From the NCBI RefSeq assembly GCF_036541425.1, contig NZ_JAZHFT010000012.1, positions 1-64,000 on the forward strand: a stretch of 64,000 nt of DNA. The letters are read 5' to 3'. Of this stretch, positions 17,060 to 24,512 are shown piece by piece; the first letter of the stretch is position 1, and each line of letters starts with the position of its first letter. The notes beneath the pieces were generated by a model, which saw only the letters and a list, made by a program, of their open reading frames with translations, was not told the origin of the DNA and did no database searches. A program made the translations under genes and the position numbers. The DNA is from Consotaella aegiceratis (GTDB lineage: Bacteria > Pseudomonadota > Alphaproteobacteria > Rhizobiales > Rhizobiaceae).

Positions 17060-18252
17060 CCGTCATGGAGCGCATGACCGCCGATATCAGGCCGCTTGCC
17101 ACGGCCTCCCGCGATCCCGGTTTCGGCGTCTACGTGCACTGGCCGTTCTGCGCTGCCAAGTGCCCCTATTGCGACTTCAACAGCCATGTGCGCCATCAGG
17201 CGATCGACCAGGAGCGCTATGCCCGCGCCTTTGCGCGCGAGATCGCGACCATGGCCGGCCGCTCGCGCGGCCAGACCGTCACCTCGATCTTCCTCGGCGG
17301 CGGAACGCCGTCGCTGATGAAGCCGGAGACGGTCGGCGCCATTCTCGAAAGCGTCGCGGCCAACTGGACCGTGGCGCCCCAGGCCGAAATCACCATGGAG
17401 GCCAATCCGTCCAGCGTCGAGGCCGACCGCTTCCGCGGCTATCGCGCGGCCGGCGTCAACCGGCTGTCGCTCGGCGTCCAGGCGCTGAACGACACCGATC
17501 TCCGGCTGCTCGGCCGGCTTCACGACGTGGAGCAGGCGTTGACTGCCATCGGGCTCGCCCGCGAGATCTTCCCGCGGCTCTCCTTCGACCTCATCTATGC
17601 CCGCCCGGGGCAGAGCGTGGCGGCATGGGAGGCCGAACTGGCCCAGGCGATCGACCTCGCCGCCGATCATCTGTCGCTCTACCAGCTCACCATCGAATAC
17701 GGCACGCCGTTCTACGCGCTGCACAAGGCCGGCAAGCTCAAGGTGCCCGATGGCGACCTGTCGGCCGATCTCTACGAGGTGACGCAGAGCGTCACCGCCG
17801 GGCGCGGCCTGCCAGCCTACGAAATCTCCAACCATGCGGCCCCGGGCGCGGAATCGCGGCATAACCTCACCTATTGGCGCTACGGCCTTTACGCCGGCAT
17901 CGGGCCAGGCGCCCATGGCCGGCTGATGGGCCGGCACGGCCGCCATGCGATTGCGACCGAACCCAATCCCGAGCGCTGGCTGTCGATGGTCGAGGATTGG
18001 GACAGCGGCGTGGTGATCGACGATGCGCTGTCGCGCCAGGAAGAGGCAGACGAACTGCTGTTGATGGGCTTGCGGCTCACCGAGGGCGTCGACCTGAAGC
18101 GCTGGCGCCAGATGTCCGGCCGCGACCTCGATCCCGCCGCCGAACGGGAGCTGACCGGCCACGGCATGATCGAGCGCCTCGGCCCCGACCGGCTGCGCGC
18201 CACGCCGGCCGGCATGCTGGTGCTCGACGCCGTCGTCGCCGATCTTGCGTGA
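17056..18252 (+). CDS. hemW: Radical SAM protein HemW (haem chaperone, formerly coproporphyrinogen oxidase-like)
   Basis: A 398-aa radical SAM protein. The [4Fe-4S]-binding motif is CAAKCPYC within VHWPFCAAKCPYCDFN, followed by IFLGGGTPSLM, TMEANPSSVEADRF, RLSLGVQALND and YEISNHAAPGAESRHNLTYWR. HemW family members lack the extra residues of true HemN and are thought to handle haem. The first ATG overlaps the rdgB stop; two more in-frame ATGs lie within 21 bases. The last codons (VLDAVVADLA) lie inside a 40-bp sequence repeated downstream of the brnTA cassette. Confidence 0.93.
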   Translation: MTVMERMTADIRPLATASRDPGFGVYVHWPFCAAKCPYCDFNSHVRHQAIDQERYARAFAREIATMAGRSRGQTVTSIFLGGGTPSLMKPETVGAILESVAANWTVAPQAEITMEANPSSVEADRFRGYRAAGVNRLSLGVQALNDTDLRLLGRLHDVEQALTAIGLAREIFPRLSFDLIYARPGQSVAAWEAELAQAIDLAADHLSLYQLTIEYGTPFYALHKAGKLKVPDGDLSADLYEVTQSVTAGRGLPAYEISNHAAPGAESRHNLTYWRYGLYAGIGPGAHGRLMGRHGRHAIATEPNPERWLSMVEDWDSGVVIDDALSRQEEADELLLMGLRLTEGVDLKRWRQMSGRDLDPAAERELTGHGMIERLGPDRLRATPAGMLVLDAVVADLA

Positions 18253-18257
18253 TCGAA
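18218..18257 (+). repeat. 40-bp direct repeat, copy 1 (3' end of hemW)
   Basis: This stretch, from TGGTGCTCGACGCC to the bases just after the hemW stop, recurs at 18835-18874 with one mismatch (C at 18240, T at 18857). It encodes the HemW C-terminus VLDAVVADLA. The two copies bracket the brnT-brnA cassette. Confidence 0.95.
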
Positions 18258-18316
18258 TTCGAGCCCAACGACTAAAAAGCGCTCATCGGCGCTCGACTCC
18301 TTATCGCTGGCCTGCT

Positions 18317-18348
18317 TAGGTATAGAAATCGCACAATTTCCATACCTA
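18317..18348. promoter_or_regulatory. Palindromic candidate operator overlapping the brnT promoter
   Basis: TAGGTAT-a-GAAAT and ATTTC-c-ATACCTA form 13-nt arms (one mismatch) around a 6-nt centre. The repeat is AT-rich in G+C-rich surroundings and ends one base before the brnT ATG. BrnTA systems repress their own promoter through BrnA, so this is the obvious operator. A -10-like TATAGA lies inside the left arm. Confidence 0.65.
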
Positions 18349-18349
18349 T

Positions 18350-18619
18350 ATGCCAACGATGTTCGAGTACGATCCTGAGAAGAGTGCCGCGAACAAGCTC
18401 AAACACGGCATTGATTTCGACGAAGCCCAGGCGCTTTGGGATGACCCTCGGATGATTGAGGCACCGGCCCGTACGGATGACGAGCCGCGCTTTCTTGTGG
18501 TTGGACAGATCGCGGACCAACATTGGTCGGCGGTGTGTGCACAACGAGGAGACAATCTCCGACTGATTTCGGTACGCCGATCCCGTGCGAAGGAGATCGA
18601 GATCTATGAAGGCAAATGA
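18350..18619 (+). CDS. brnT: BrnT family ribonuclease toxin
   Basis: An 89-aa protein with the BrnT pattern: FEYDPEKSAANKLKHGIDFDEAQALW at the N-terminus, a central DEPRFLVVGQIADQHWSAVCAQRGDNLRLISVRRSRAKEIEIYE-type beta-rich core, and the RRSRAKEIEIY ending that supplies conserved Arg residues. BrnT toxins are RelE-like ribonucleases that stop growth by cleaving RNA and are neutralised by BrnA. The first ATG directly abuts the palindrome and has no visible ribosome-binding site; a second ATG lies three codons in. It overlaps brnA by 14 bases, the usual toxin-first order. Confidence 0.9.
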   Translation: MPTMFEYDPEKSAANKLKHGIDFDEAQALWDDPRMIEAPARTDDEPRFLVVGQIADQHWSAVCAQRGDNLRLISVRRSRAKEIEIYEGK

Positions 18620-18821
18620 ATTCGATCAGCGTTTCGACGACGGCGAGGACGTCAGTGATCTCGTGGACTGGTCCAAAGCTCGGCGGCCGAATGTGGAAAC
18701 CAGACGTGTCAACGTCGATTTCCCGGCTTGGGTCGTGGCCGGCCTCGACCGGCAGGCGCAACGCCTGGGCGTGACCCGGCAGGCCCTTATCAAGCTCTGG
18801 ATCGCCGAGCGGCTGGGTTGA
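18606..18821 (+). CDS. brnA: BrnA family antitoxin
   Basis: A 71-aa antitoxin. An acidic N-terminus (FDQRFDDGEDVSDLVDWSKARRP) is followed by a ribbon-helix-helix domain, with VNVDFPAWVVAGLDRQAQRLGVTRQALIKLWIAERL as strand and two helices. The N-terminal part is expected to wrap the BrnT active site, and the RHH dimer to bind the palindromic operator. The ATG lies inside the end of brnT, after AAGGAGATCGAG, a good ribosome-binding site. The protein ends 13 bases before the downstream direct repeat. Confidence 0.9.
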   Translation: MKANEFDQRFDDGEDVSDLVDWSKARRPNVETRRVNVDFPAWVVAGLDRQAQRLGVTRQALIKLWIAERLG

Positions 18822-18834
18822 TCACCGGGATCGA

Positions 18835-18874
18835 TGGTGCTCGACGCCGTCGTCGCTGATCTTGCGTGATCGAA
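18835..18874 (+). repeat. 40-bp direct repeat, copy 2 (hemW tail duplicate after brnTA)
   Basis: This repeats 39 of 40 bases of the hemW 3' end found at 18218-18257, including its stop codon and the following TCGAA, 617 bp further on. It is not part of any gene here and lies 22 bases upstream of rsmI. It looks like an integration or duplication scar of the toxin-antitoxin cassette. Confidence 0.95.
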
Positions 18875-18896
18875 CGGCGACAGCGATGATCGCGCC

Positions 18897-19796
18897 ATGA
18901 CTGACAACGATCGATCCGGCCGCTCCTACCGTGTCGGAGAGCATGGCTTCACCGCCCTTCCGCCCGAACCGGGACTCTATCTCGTCGCCACGCCGATCGG
19001 CCATCTCGGCGACATCACCTTGCGCGCGCTGGAGATCGTCGCGGGCGCCGATCGGCTGGCCTGCGAGGACACGCGGGTCACCGCCAAGCTGCTCGCCCGC
19101 TATGGCATCGAGCGCCGGACGGTCTCCTATCACGAGCACAACGCGGCCGAAGCCGGCGCGGCGCTGATCGCCGACCTGGAAGCCGGCCTCTCGGTGGCGC
19201 TGGTCTCCGACGCCGGCACCCCGCTGGTCTCCGATCCGGGCGCGCGGCTGGCCCAGGCCGCGATCGATCGCGGCATCCCGGTCTGGCCGATCCCCGGCGC
19301 CTCGGCGGTCCTGTCCGCCCTCATCGCCTCGGGCCTGCCGGCCGAATCCTTCTTCTTCGCCGGCTTTCCGCCGCCCAAACAGATGGCCCGGCGCGGCCGG
19401 CTGGAAGAGCTGGTGCGCGTGCCGGGCACGCTCGTCTTCTACGAGGCGCCGCACCGCATCGCCGAAAGCCTCGCCGACATGGCCGAAATCTATGGCGCCG
19501 AGCGGCCCGCCGCCGTCTGCCGGGAGCTCACCAAGGCGCACGAGACCACCTATCGCGGCCCACTCGGCGATCTGGCGCGCGACTTCGCGGCGATGGAGCG
19601 CGTGCGCGGCGAGATCGCAGTCGTCATCGCCCCGCCGCCCGCCGAAGCCCCGGCGACCGCCGAGGACGTCGATACGATCCTGGCCGGGCTGCTCGACGAA
19701 ATGAAGCCCGCCAAGGCCGCACAGGAGGCCGCGCGCCTCACCGGCCTGCCGCGCCGCGACCTCTATGCCCGCGCGCTGGCCATGAAGAAGCGGTGA
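18897..19796 (+). CDS. rsmI: 16S rRNA (cytidine(1402)-2'-O)-methyltransferase
   Basis: A 299-aa SAM-dependent methyltransferase of the tetrapyrrole-methylase fold that 2'-O-methylates C1402 in the ribosomal decoding centre. Motifs: GLYLVATPIGHLGDITLRAL, ADRLACEDTRVTAKLL, SYHEHNAAEAGAAL, VALVSDAGTPLVSDPGARL and FFAGFPPPKQMARRGRLEEL. The stop overlaps the yraN start (TGATG). The rsmI-yraN-gshB order is common in Rhizobiales; here gshB has been displaced by about 2.3 kb. Confidence 0.97.
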   Translation: MTDNDRSGRSYRVGEHGFTALPPEPGLYLVATPIGHLGDITLRALEIVAGADRLACEDTRVTAKLLARYGIERRTVSYHEHNAAEAGAALIADLEAGLSVALVSDAGTPLVSDPGARLAQAAIDRGIPVWPIPGASAVLSALIASGLPAESFFFAGFPPPKQMARRGRLEELVRVPGTLVFYEAPHRIAESLADMAEIYGAERPAAVCRELTKAHETTYRGPLGDLARDFAAMERVRGEIAVVIAPPPAEAPATAEDVDTILAGLLDEMKPAKAAQEAARLTGLPRRDLYARALAMKKR

Positions 19797-20179
19797 TGGC
19801 GGGCACTGCCGCCTCGACCGAAAAGCGCCGCCGCGGCTTCGTCCGCGGCCATCGTGGCGAGCGGTTGGCGGCCTGGGCCTTGCGCTTCAAGGGTTATCGC
19901 ATCCTGGAACGGCGCTACCGCACAAAGCTCGGCGAGATCGACCTGATCGCCCGTCGCGGCAGCCTTGTCGCCATCGTCGAGGTCAAGGCGCGCACGACGC
20001 TCGAAGCCGCGATGGAGGCCGTCGGCCCGACCGCCCAGCGCCGCATCGAGGCCGCCGCCGACCTGTGGCTCGCCCGCCAGCCCGACTACGCCACCCTCTC
20101 CCTGCGCTTCGACCTCGTCGCGATACTGCCGCGCCGCTGGCCGGTGCATGTGAGGGATGCCTGGCGGGCGCGGGGATAG
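19796..20179 (+). CDS. YraN/UPF0102 family endonuclease-like protein
   Basis: A 127-aa protein of the restriction-endonuclease-like fold. The family signature is visible: G..GE..A...L...GY.IL.RR.RTKLGEIDLIARRG, then LVAIVEVKAR, giving the E-D-EVK active-site arrangement. The cellular role of YraN is not established. The ATG overlaps the rsmI stop by one base; a GTG one codon earlier would also be in frame. It is followed by a terminator-like hairpin. Confidence 0.93.
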   Translation: MAGTAASTEKRRRGFVRGHRGERLAAWALRFKGYRILERRYRTKLGEIDLIARRGSLVAIVEVKARTTLEAAMEAVGPTAQRRIEAAADLWLARQPDYATLSLRFDLVAILPRRWPVHVRDAWRARG

Positions 20180-20217
20180 GCCGCCGGTCGGGAGGCGGCC
20201 CGGGTTCGGGAGTTTTT
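20179..20217 (+). terminator. Terminator-like hairpins after yraN
   Basis: A 7-bp stem GGCCGCC/GGCGGCC (20179-20185, 20194-20200) is followed by a small CCCG-GGTT-CGGG hairpin and then AGTTTTT. The second hairpin next to the T-run is the more terminator-like. It marks the end of the rsmI-yraN unit ahead of the inserted TIR-like gene. Confidence 0.45.
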
Positions 20218-20390
20218 CGGCGGGAATGTGCTCGTGGCGGGCATTCGAGGCGTCAAAGTGCGCTTCAGCGGCACTGCAATAAGGTTGTCGCACTCCAGGT
20301 CGGCAATGGTTTAGATGAGGCCGTCGGCGATTATCTGTGCGATAAAGTTAATGCGATGCCATGTGCTCGCTCGAGCATGCATTTGACAAA

Positions 20391-21710
20391 ATGACAGCGA
20401 TGAACAGCCACCCGAAAATATTCTGGTCTTGGCAAAGCGACTATTCGCCCAAGACCTGCCGCCACTTCATCCGCGAAGCCCTGGTTGATGCAATCAGCCA
20501 AGTTGCCGATGAAATCGGCATTGATGATGCGGAACGTCCCGAAATCGATCACGATACCAGGGGCGAACGTGGGATGGCTGACATAGCGTCCACGATCCTC
20601 AACAAGATAGCGGATGCGGCAGTATTTGTCGCCGACCTTACCCCTATCTCTCAATCGCAGGCCGGAAAATGGCTGCCGAACCCCAACGTGATGATTGAAC
20701 TCGGTTGGGCGATGCATAAGCCCGGCTGGGAGCGTGTGATTGGCATCCTGAACACGGACAGCGGTGCAAAGGTGGAAGACCTTCCCTTCGACATCCGTCA
20801 ACGGCGTATCGTAACTTTCACGCTCTCCGAAAATTCCGACAAAAAAGCTCGCACCGCGATCCGCTCGAAGCTCGTTAATGATCTCAAGGAGGCATTGCGC
20901 GTCAACCTTGAGGACCATGCCGACGACATTGCGGGCGCGGCAACAATCCCTGGCGTTCCGGCAAACGCCGACGACCACTCGATCTGGGCGTCGGCTGGCG
21001 GTACGCTAATCCATAATGACCCGTTCGGGCGAGCGATACGCAAGAATGTTGCGATGCCCAGTGTTCCACGGGCCTATATGCGGATCATTCCCGCTGGCTG
21101 GAAAAATGGCGTGCCATCAATTTCGGATATCGCGGGCCTGCACCAGTCGCACATTGTGGACGCGCCAAGCGATGGCGCAAGCCACGGCAATTCAGGCGCT
21201 ACAGAAGAGGGATTTGTCAGGTATTGGATCACAGATCACCTGGATGACGGTAAAGCGTCTTCCACCAACATGACCATGTTCTTTGAGGATACTGGCGAGT
21301 TCTGGGTTTTGCACGGTAGCGTGATTGCCCAGCACCAGGGACAGTACTTACTCAAAGACAAGCTTATGCTCGCGCAGTGGTCACGTTCTCTGCGGACGTC
21401 GATGGCGGTTATGGATCTTTTCCAAGCGCACAAAATCCGTCGCGTAGAAGCGGGACTCTTCGGCGTCAAAGACGTCCATTGGTATTCCGAATGGCAATCA
21501 GATCGGCGTCCGTCCCGGCGAAACGACACGCGAGCAGTTCGTCAAAGCGCAGATTGGAGTCCCGAAGCGCAATTGAAATTCCTCGGTGACGCGTACAACC
21601 GAATCCTAAATCTATTCGCTCTGGAGCGTAGCCCCGAAGCCGACCTCGTTCAATTTCTACAACGGTCTGATCAGGAGCGATTTCGAATAGAAGCTTTATC
21701 TAGCAGGTAA
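20391..21710 (+). CDS. TIR-like nucleotide-binding domain protein, putative defence effector
   Basis: A 439-aa protein. The N-terminal third (about 1-150) begins PKIFWSWQSDYSPKTCRHFI, then has a DHDTRGERG..DIASTILNKI segment and ADAAVFVADLT, and ends in NPNVMIELGWAMHK. This FYSWQSD...NPNVLIELGYA pattern belongs to a TIR-like/nucleoside-ribosyltransferase-like domain seen in putative anti-phage proteins; Glu103 of ELGWA would be the catalytic-type Glu. The C-terminal 240 residues match nothing I recognise and show no membrane segment. Three blocks counted by hand are 50-55% G+C, against up to 80% in rsmI, suggesting transfer. The start is uncertain (20361, 20391 or 20400; no clear ribosome-binding site). 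A TGCTCG-ct-CGAGCA palindrome sits at 20364-20377. Function is inferred. Confidence 0.7.
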   Translation: MTAMNSHPKIFWSWQSDYSPKTCRHFIREALVDAISQVADEIGIDDAERPEIDHDTRGERGMADIASTILNKIADAAVFVADLTPISQSQAGKWLPNPNVMIELGWAMHKPGWERVIGILNTDSGAKVEDLPFDIRQRRIVTFTLSENSDKKARTAIRSKLVNDLKEALRVNLEDHADDIAGAATIPGVPANADDHSIWASAGGTLIHNDPFGRAIRKNVAMPSVPRAYMRIIPAGWKNGVPSISDIAGLHQSHIVDAPSDGASHGNSGATEEGFVRYWITDHLDDGKASSTNMTMFFEDTGEFWVLHGSVIAQHQGQYLLKDKLMLAQWSRSLRTSMAVMDLFQAHKIRRVEAGLFGVKDVHWYSEWQSDRRPSRRNDTRAVRQSADWSPEAQLKFLGDAYNRILNLFALERSPEADLVQFLQRSDQERFRIEALSSR

Positions 21711-21942
21711 AATGCGAACAACGGCTTGGCTGACCGGAGCATGCAGAAAGCATACGAGGCCAATCGCCGTTGCTACACGAGAGATCGCGTTTCTCAGCGG
21801 CAGCAGAAAGGTATCTTTCTACCGACTACGCCCCTGAAAGAAATTGTCTTTTTCCAACCCGGACCCGCCGCGACCTTGTTCGTAGCGATGTCTTGGTTCA
21901 TCGGCTTCGGGACATCGAGGCGGTGCCGCCGGCTCCCTTCGC

Positions 21943-22308
21943 TCACCCCGTCTTCTGCATCAGTTCGATGCGGTTGCCGAAGGGGTCGGCGACGTAGCGC
22001 CGGTCGTAGCCGTCGAGCGGCTGGTCCTCGGCGACCGTGCAGCCCGCCGCCTCCAGCCTGGCGACGAGCGCGAAAAGGTCGTCGACGAGGAAGGCTGGAT
22101 GGGCCTTGCGGGCCGGCGAGAAGTCGGCCTCGACGCCGAGATGGACCTTCAAGGCCCCGTCGGCGAACCAGCAGCCGCCGCGCGCCGCCAGATGCGGCGG
22201 CTTCGGCTCCTCCGGAATGCCGAGGAGACCGGCGTAAAAAGCTCTGGCGTCGTCTTCGCGACCCGCCGGCATGGCCAGTTGAACGTGATCCAGGCCGAGA
22301 ATGCGCAT
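21943..22308 (-). CDS. VOC (glyoxalase/bleomycin resistance) family protein
   Basis: A 121-aa single-domain vicinal-oxygen-chelate protein: ILGLDHVQLAMPAG at the start (metal-binding His), then AFYAGLLGIPE, a central CWFADGALKVHLGVE strand and a C-terminal YVADPFGNRIELMQK with the second metal-binding Glu. Members include lyases, dioxygenases and resistance proteins, and the substrate here is unknown. GGAGG lies seven bases before the ATG, which fixes the start although the frame is open further upstream. It sits opposite to its neighbours in the inserted segment between yraN and gshB. Confidence 0.85.
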   Translation of the reverse strand: MRILGLDHVQLAMPAGREDDARAFYAGLLGIPEEPKPPHLAARGGCWFADGALKVHLGVEADFSPARKAHPAFLVDDLFALVARLEAAGCTVAEDQPLDGYDRRYVADPFGNRIELMQKTG

Positions 22309-22511
22309 GGACAGCCTCCATCGGTTGCGACGCGTTCCGCGAGCGCCACACGGCATTGTTTCCGGCGAGGCGCGCCGCGTCGAGCCCGCGCCGCACCCTG
22401 CAGCCGGCGCGGCCGGCTCGGCGACCACTCCCGCACTCGCCGATTGCCAATGCCCCGCCGACCGACTACCGCTCCCTTCCCGAGCATTCGCGATTAGCCA
22501 GGGAGCCGGTC

Positions 22512-23450
22512 ATGGCGCTGAAAGTTGCGGTCCAGATGGACCATGTCTCGTCGATCACCATCAAGGGCGATTCCACCTTCGCCATCTCGCTGGAGGCTCA
22601 GCAGCGCGGCTACGAACTGTTCCACTATACGCCCGAGCGCCTGTCGCTGCGCGACGGCGTGGTGACGGCGCGCGGCGAGCCGATGATCCTGCGCGAGGAG
22701 GAAGGCAACCACTTCACGCTCGGCCCGTCCGAAAAGCTCGACCTGTCGGAGATGGACGTGGTGCTTCTGCGCCAGGACCCGCCCTTCGACATGGCCTACA
22801 TCACCTCGACCCACATCCTCGACCGCATCCATCCGAAGACATTGGTGGTCAACGATCCGGCCTCGGTGCGCAACGCGCCGGAAAAGATCTTCGTTACCGA
22901 ATATGCCGACCTGATGCCGGAAACGCTGATCACCAAGGACGCCGAAGAGGTCGCGGCCTTCCGGGCCGAATTCGGCGAGATCGTCCTGAAGCCGCTTTAC
23001 GGCAATGGCGGCGCCGGCGTCTTCCACCTGACCCGCGAAGACCGCAACCTCACCTCGTTCCTCGAGACCTTCGGCCTGCTCTTCCGCGAGCCCTTCATCG
23101 CCCAGCGCTATCTGAAGGACGTGCGCCAGGGCGACAAGCGCATCCTTCTGATCGACGGCGAATTCGCCGGCGCCATCAACCGCATTCCGTCCGACACCGA
23201 CGCGCGCTCCAACATGCATGTCGGCGGCAAGGCGGTGGCGACGGAGCTGACCGAGCGCGAGCGCGAGATCTGCGAGCGCATCGGGCCCGAGCTCAAGCGC
23301 CGCGGCCTGATCTTCGTCGGCATCGACGTGATCGGCGGCTATCTCACCGAGATCAACGTCACCTCGCCCACCGGCATCCGCGAGGTGAAGCGCTTCGGCG
23401 GGCCGGACGCCGCCGCGCTCCTGTGGGACGCGATCGAGTCCCGGCTTTAG
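22512..23450 (+). CDS. gshB: Glutathione synthetase
   Basis: A 312-aa ATP-grasp ligase that joins gamma-glutamylcysteine and glycine. It starts MALKVAVQMDHVSSITIKGD, with ISLEAQQRGYELFHYTP, DVVLLRQDPPFDMAYI, the ATP-grasp core EIVLKPLYGNGGAGVF, AQRYLKDVRQGDKRILLIDGE and the C-terminal GIDVIGGYLTEINVTSPTG. GGGAGCC lies just upstream of the ATG. In related genomes it follows yraN directly; here two unrelated genes intervene. Confidence 0.97.
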   Translation: MALKVAVQMDHVSSITIKGDSTFAISLEAQQRGYELFHYTPERLSLRDGVVTARGEPMILREEEGNHFTLGPSEKLDLSEMDVVLLRQDPPFDMAYITSTHILDRIHPKTLVVNDPASVRNAPEKIFVTEYADLMPETLITKDAEEVAAFRAEFGEIVLKPLYGNGGAGVFHLTREDRNLTSFLETFGLLFREPFIAQRYLKDVRQGDKRILLIDGEFAGAINRIPSDTDARSNMHVGGKAVATELTEREREICERIGPELKRRGLIFVGIDVIGGYLTEINVTSPTGIREVKRFGGPDAAALLWDAIESRL

Positions 23451-23629
23451 GCGAATTCGGAACATCCGCCGTTTTTTCGACAAGCCCTTGTCGCGAACTC
23501 GCGAGTCGTGGCGCCGATGCACGCTCGTTCGGTATCGGCGAACGGCGTTCAGGAACGGTTCAGGTCGGCTGGCCATTTATAGGGACAACAAAAGACAAGG
23601 GACCCGTTCCTTTCAGGAGGACTATCGAA

Positions 23630-24265
23630 ATGTTGAAGAGGGCAATCGCCGCCATCGTCATGACCGGCGCCGTCTCCCTGCCGGCCGCCGCCTGGGCTCA
23701 GGCGAGCGCCATCGCCACCGCCGACGTCAATCTGCGCGCCGGCCCGTCGACCCGCTATCCGGTCATCACTGTCGTGCGCAACAGAGACAACGTCACGGTC
23801 TACGGCTGCCTTCAAAGCCGTTCGTGGTGTGATGTCGGCTATTACGGCGCGCGCGGCTGGATGTCGTCGAACTATCTGGCCTATCTGGACAATGGGCGCC
23901 GCTATACGGGCGCGGCTATCGTTCCGCGCATGCACGCGCCGATCGTCACCTTCTCCTTCGGCAATTACTGGGATCGCTACTATCGCGACCGGCCGTTCTA
24001 TCGCGACCGCGATCGCTGGGACGACCATCGCGGAGATTGGGATCGGCATGACCGTCGCCCCCCTCCGCCGCGCCGGGACCGGGATCGCGACCGCGACGAC
24101 CGCCGGAGTGATCGCGACCGCGACCGCGATCGTGGACATGACCGAGATCGCGACCGCGACCGTCGAGACGTGCCCGATCGGCGCGCCGAGCCGCCGCGTC
24201 GCGATGCTCCGCCGCCTCCGGTCTGCTCCAGCCCGCAGGGGTGCAAGTGGCAGCCCATTCGCTAA
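23630..24265 (+). CDS. Secreted SH3 (SH3b) domain protein with Arg-Asp repeat tail
   Basis: A 211-aa exported protein. A Sec signal peptide (1-24, cleaved after AWA) leads to a bacterial SH3 domain (about 25-90) with ADVNLRAGPSTRYPVI and RSWCDVGYYGARGWMSSNYL, a fold often used to bind peptidoglycan. A tyrosine-rich linker (108-130) is followed by a low-complexity Arg-Asp/Pro-Arg tail (131-195). It ends in a CSSPQGC-containing tail that could form a disulfide. Start set by AGGAGG ten bases upstream. The partner and function of the charged tail are unknown. Confidence 0.8.
   Translation: MLKRAIAAIVMTGAVSLPAAAWAQASAIATADVNLRAGPSTRYPVITVVRNRDNVTVYGCLQSRSWCDVGYYGARGWMSSNYLAYLDNGRRYTGAAIVPRMHAPIVTFSFGNYWDRYYRDRPFYRDRDRWDDHRGDWDRHDRRPPPPRRDRDRDRDDRRSDRDRDRDRGHDRDRDRDRRDVPDRRAEPPRRDAPPPPVCSSPQGCKWQPIR
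24071..24169 (+). repeat. In-frame low-complexity Arg-Asp codon repeat
   Basis: Degenerate hexamer units of the CGCGAC/CGCGAT kind encode residues 148-180 of the SH3 protein (repeated Arg-Asp). Such tracts can change length by slippage in whole hexamers without shifting the frame. Confidence 0.75.
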
Positions 24266-24512
24266 GCGATTCGTCTGTGCGGCGCCGCGCCCTCGGGTGC
24301 GACGCTGCTTGACGATGGCGGACGCTTCGGCTAACAGGTCGGCCAACGGGCGTGGGCAACCGCGCCCTATTTTTGCGTGCCATACGGCCCGCAGCCTGGC
24401 CGGTCTCCGGCCTCCCCGTGTATCTCCCGGTCCTGGCATCGGGCGATCGAACCGCAACCGACTGACAAAAAGACGGCCCGGCACAGCCGAGAGCCGACCG
24501 AACGAGGGTCAA

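Noticed and set aside
24071..24169. Tandem hexamers considered as a CRISPR or satellite array
   Set aside because: The units are 6 bp, in frame, and encode the Arg-Asp tail of the SH3 protein; there are no spacers.
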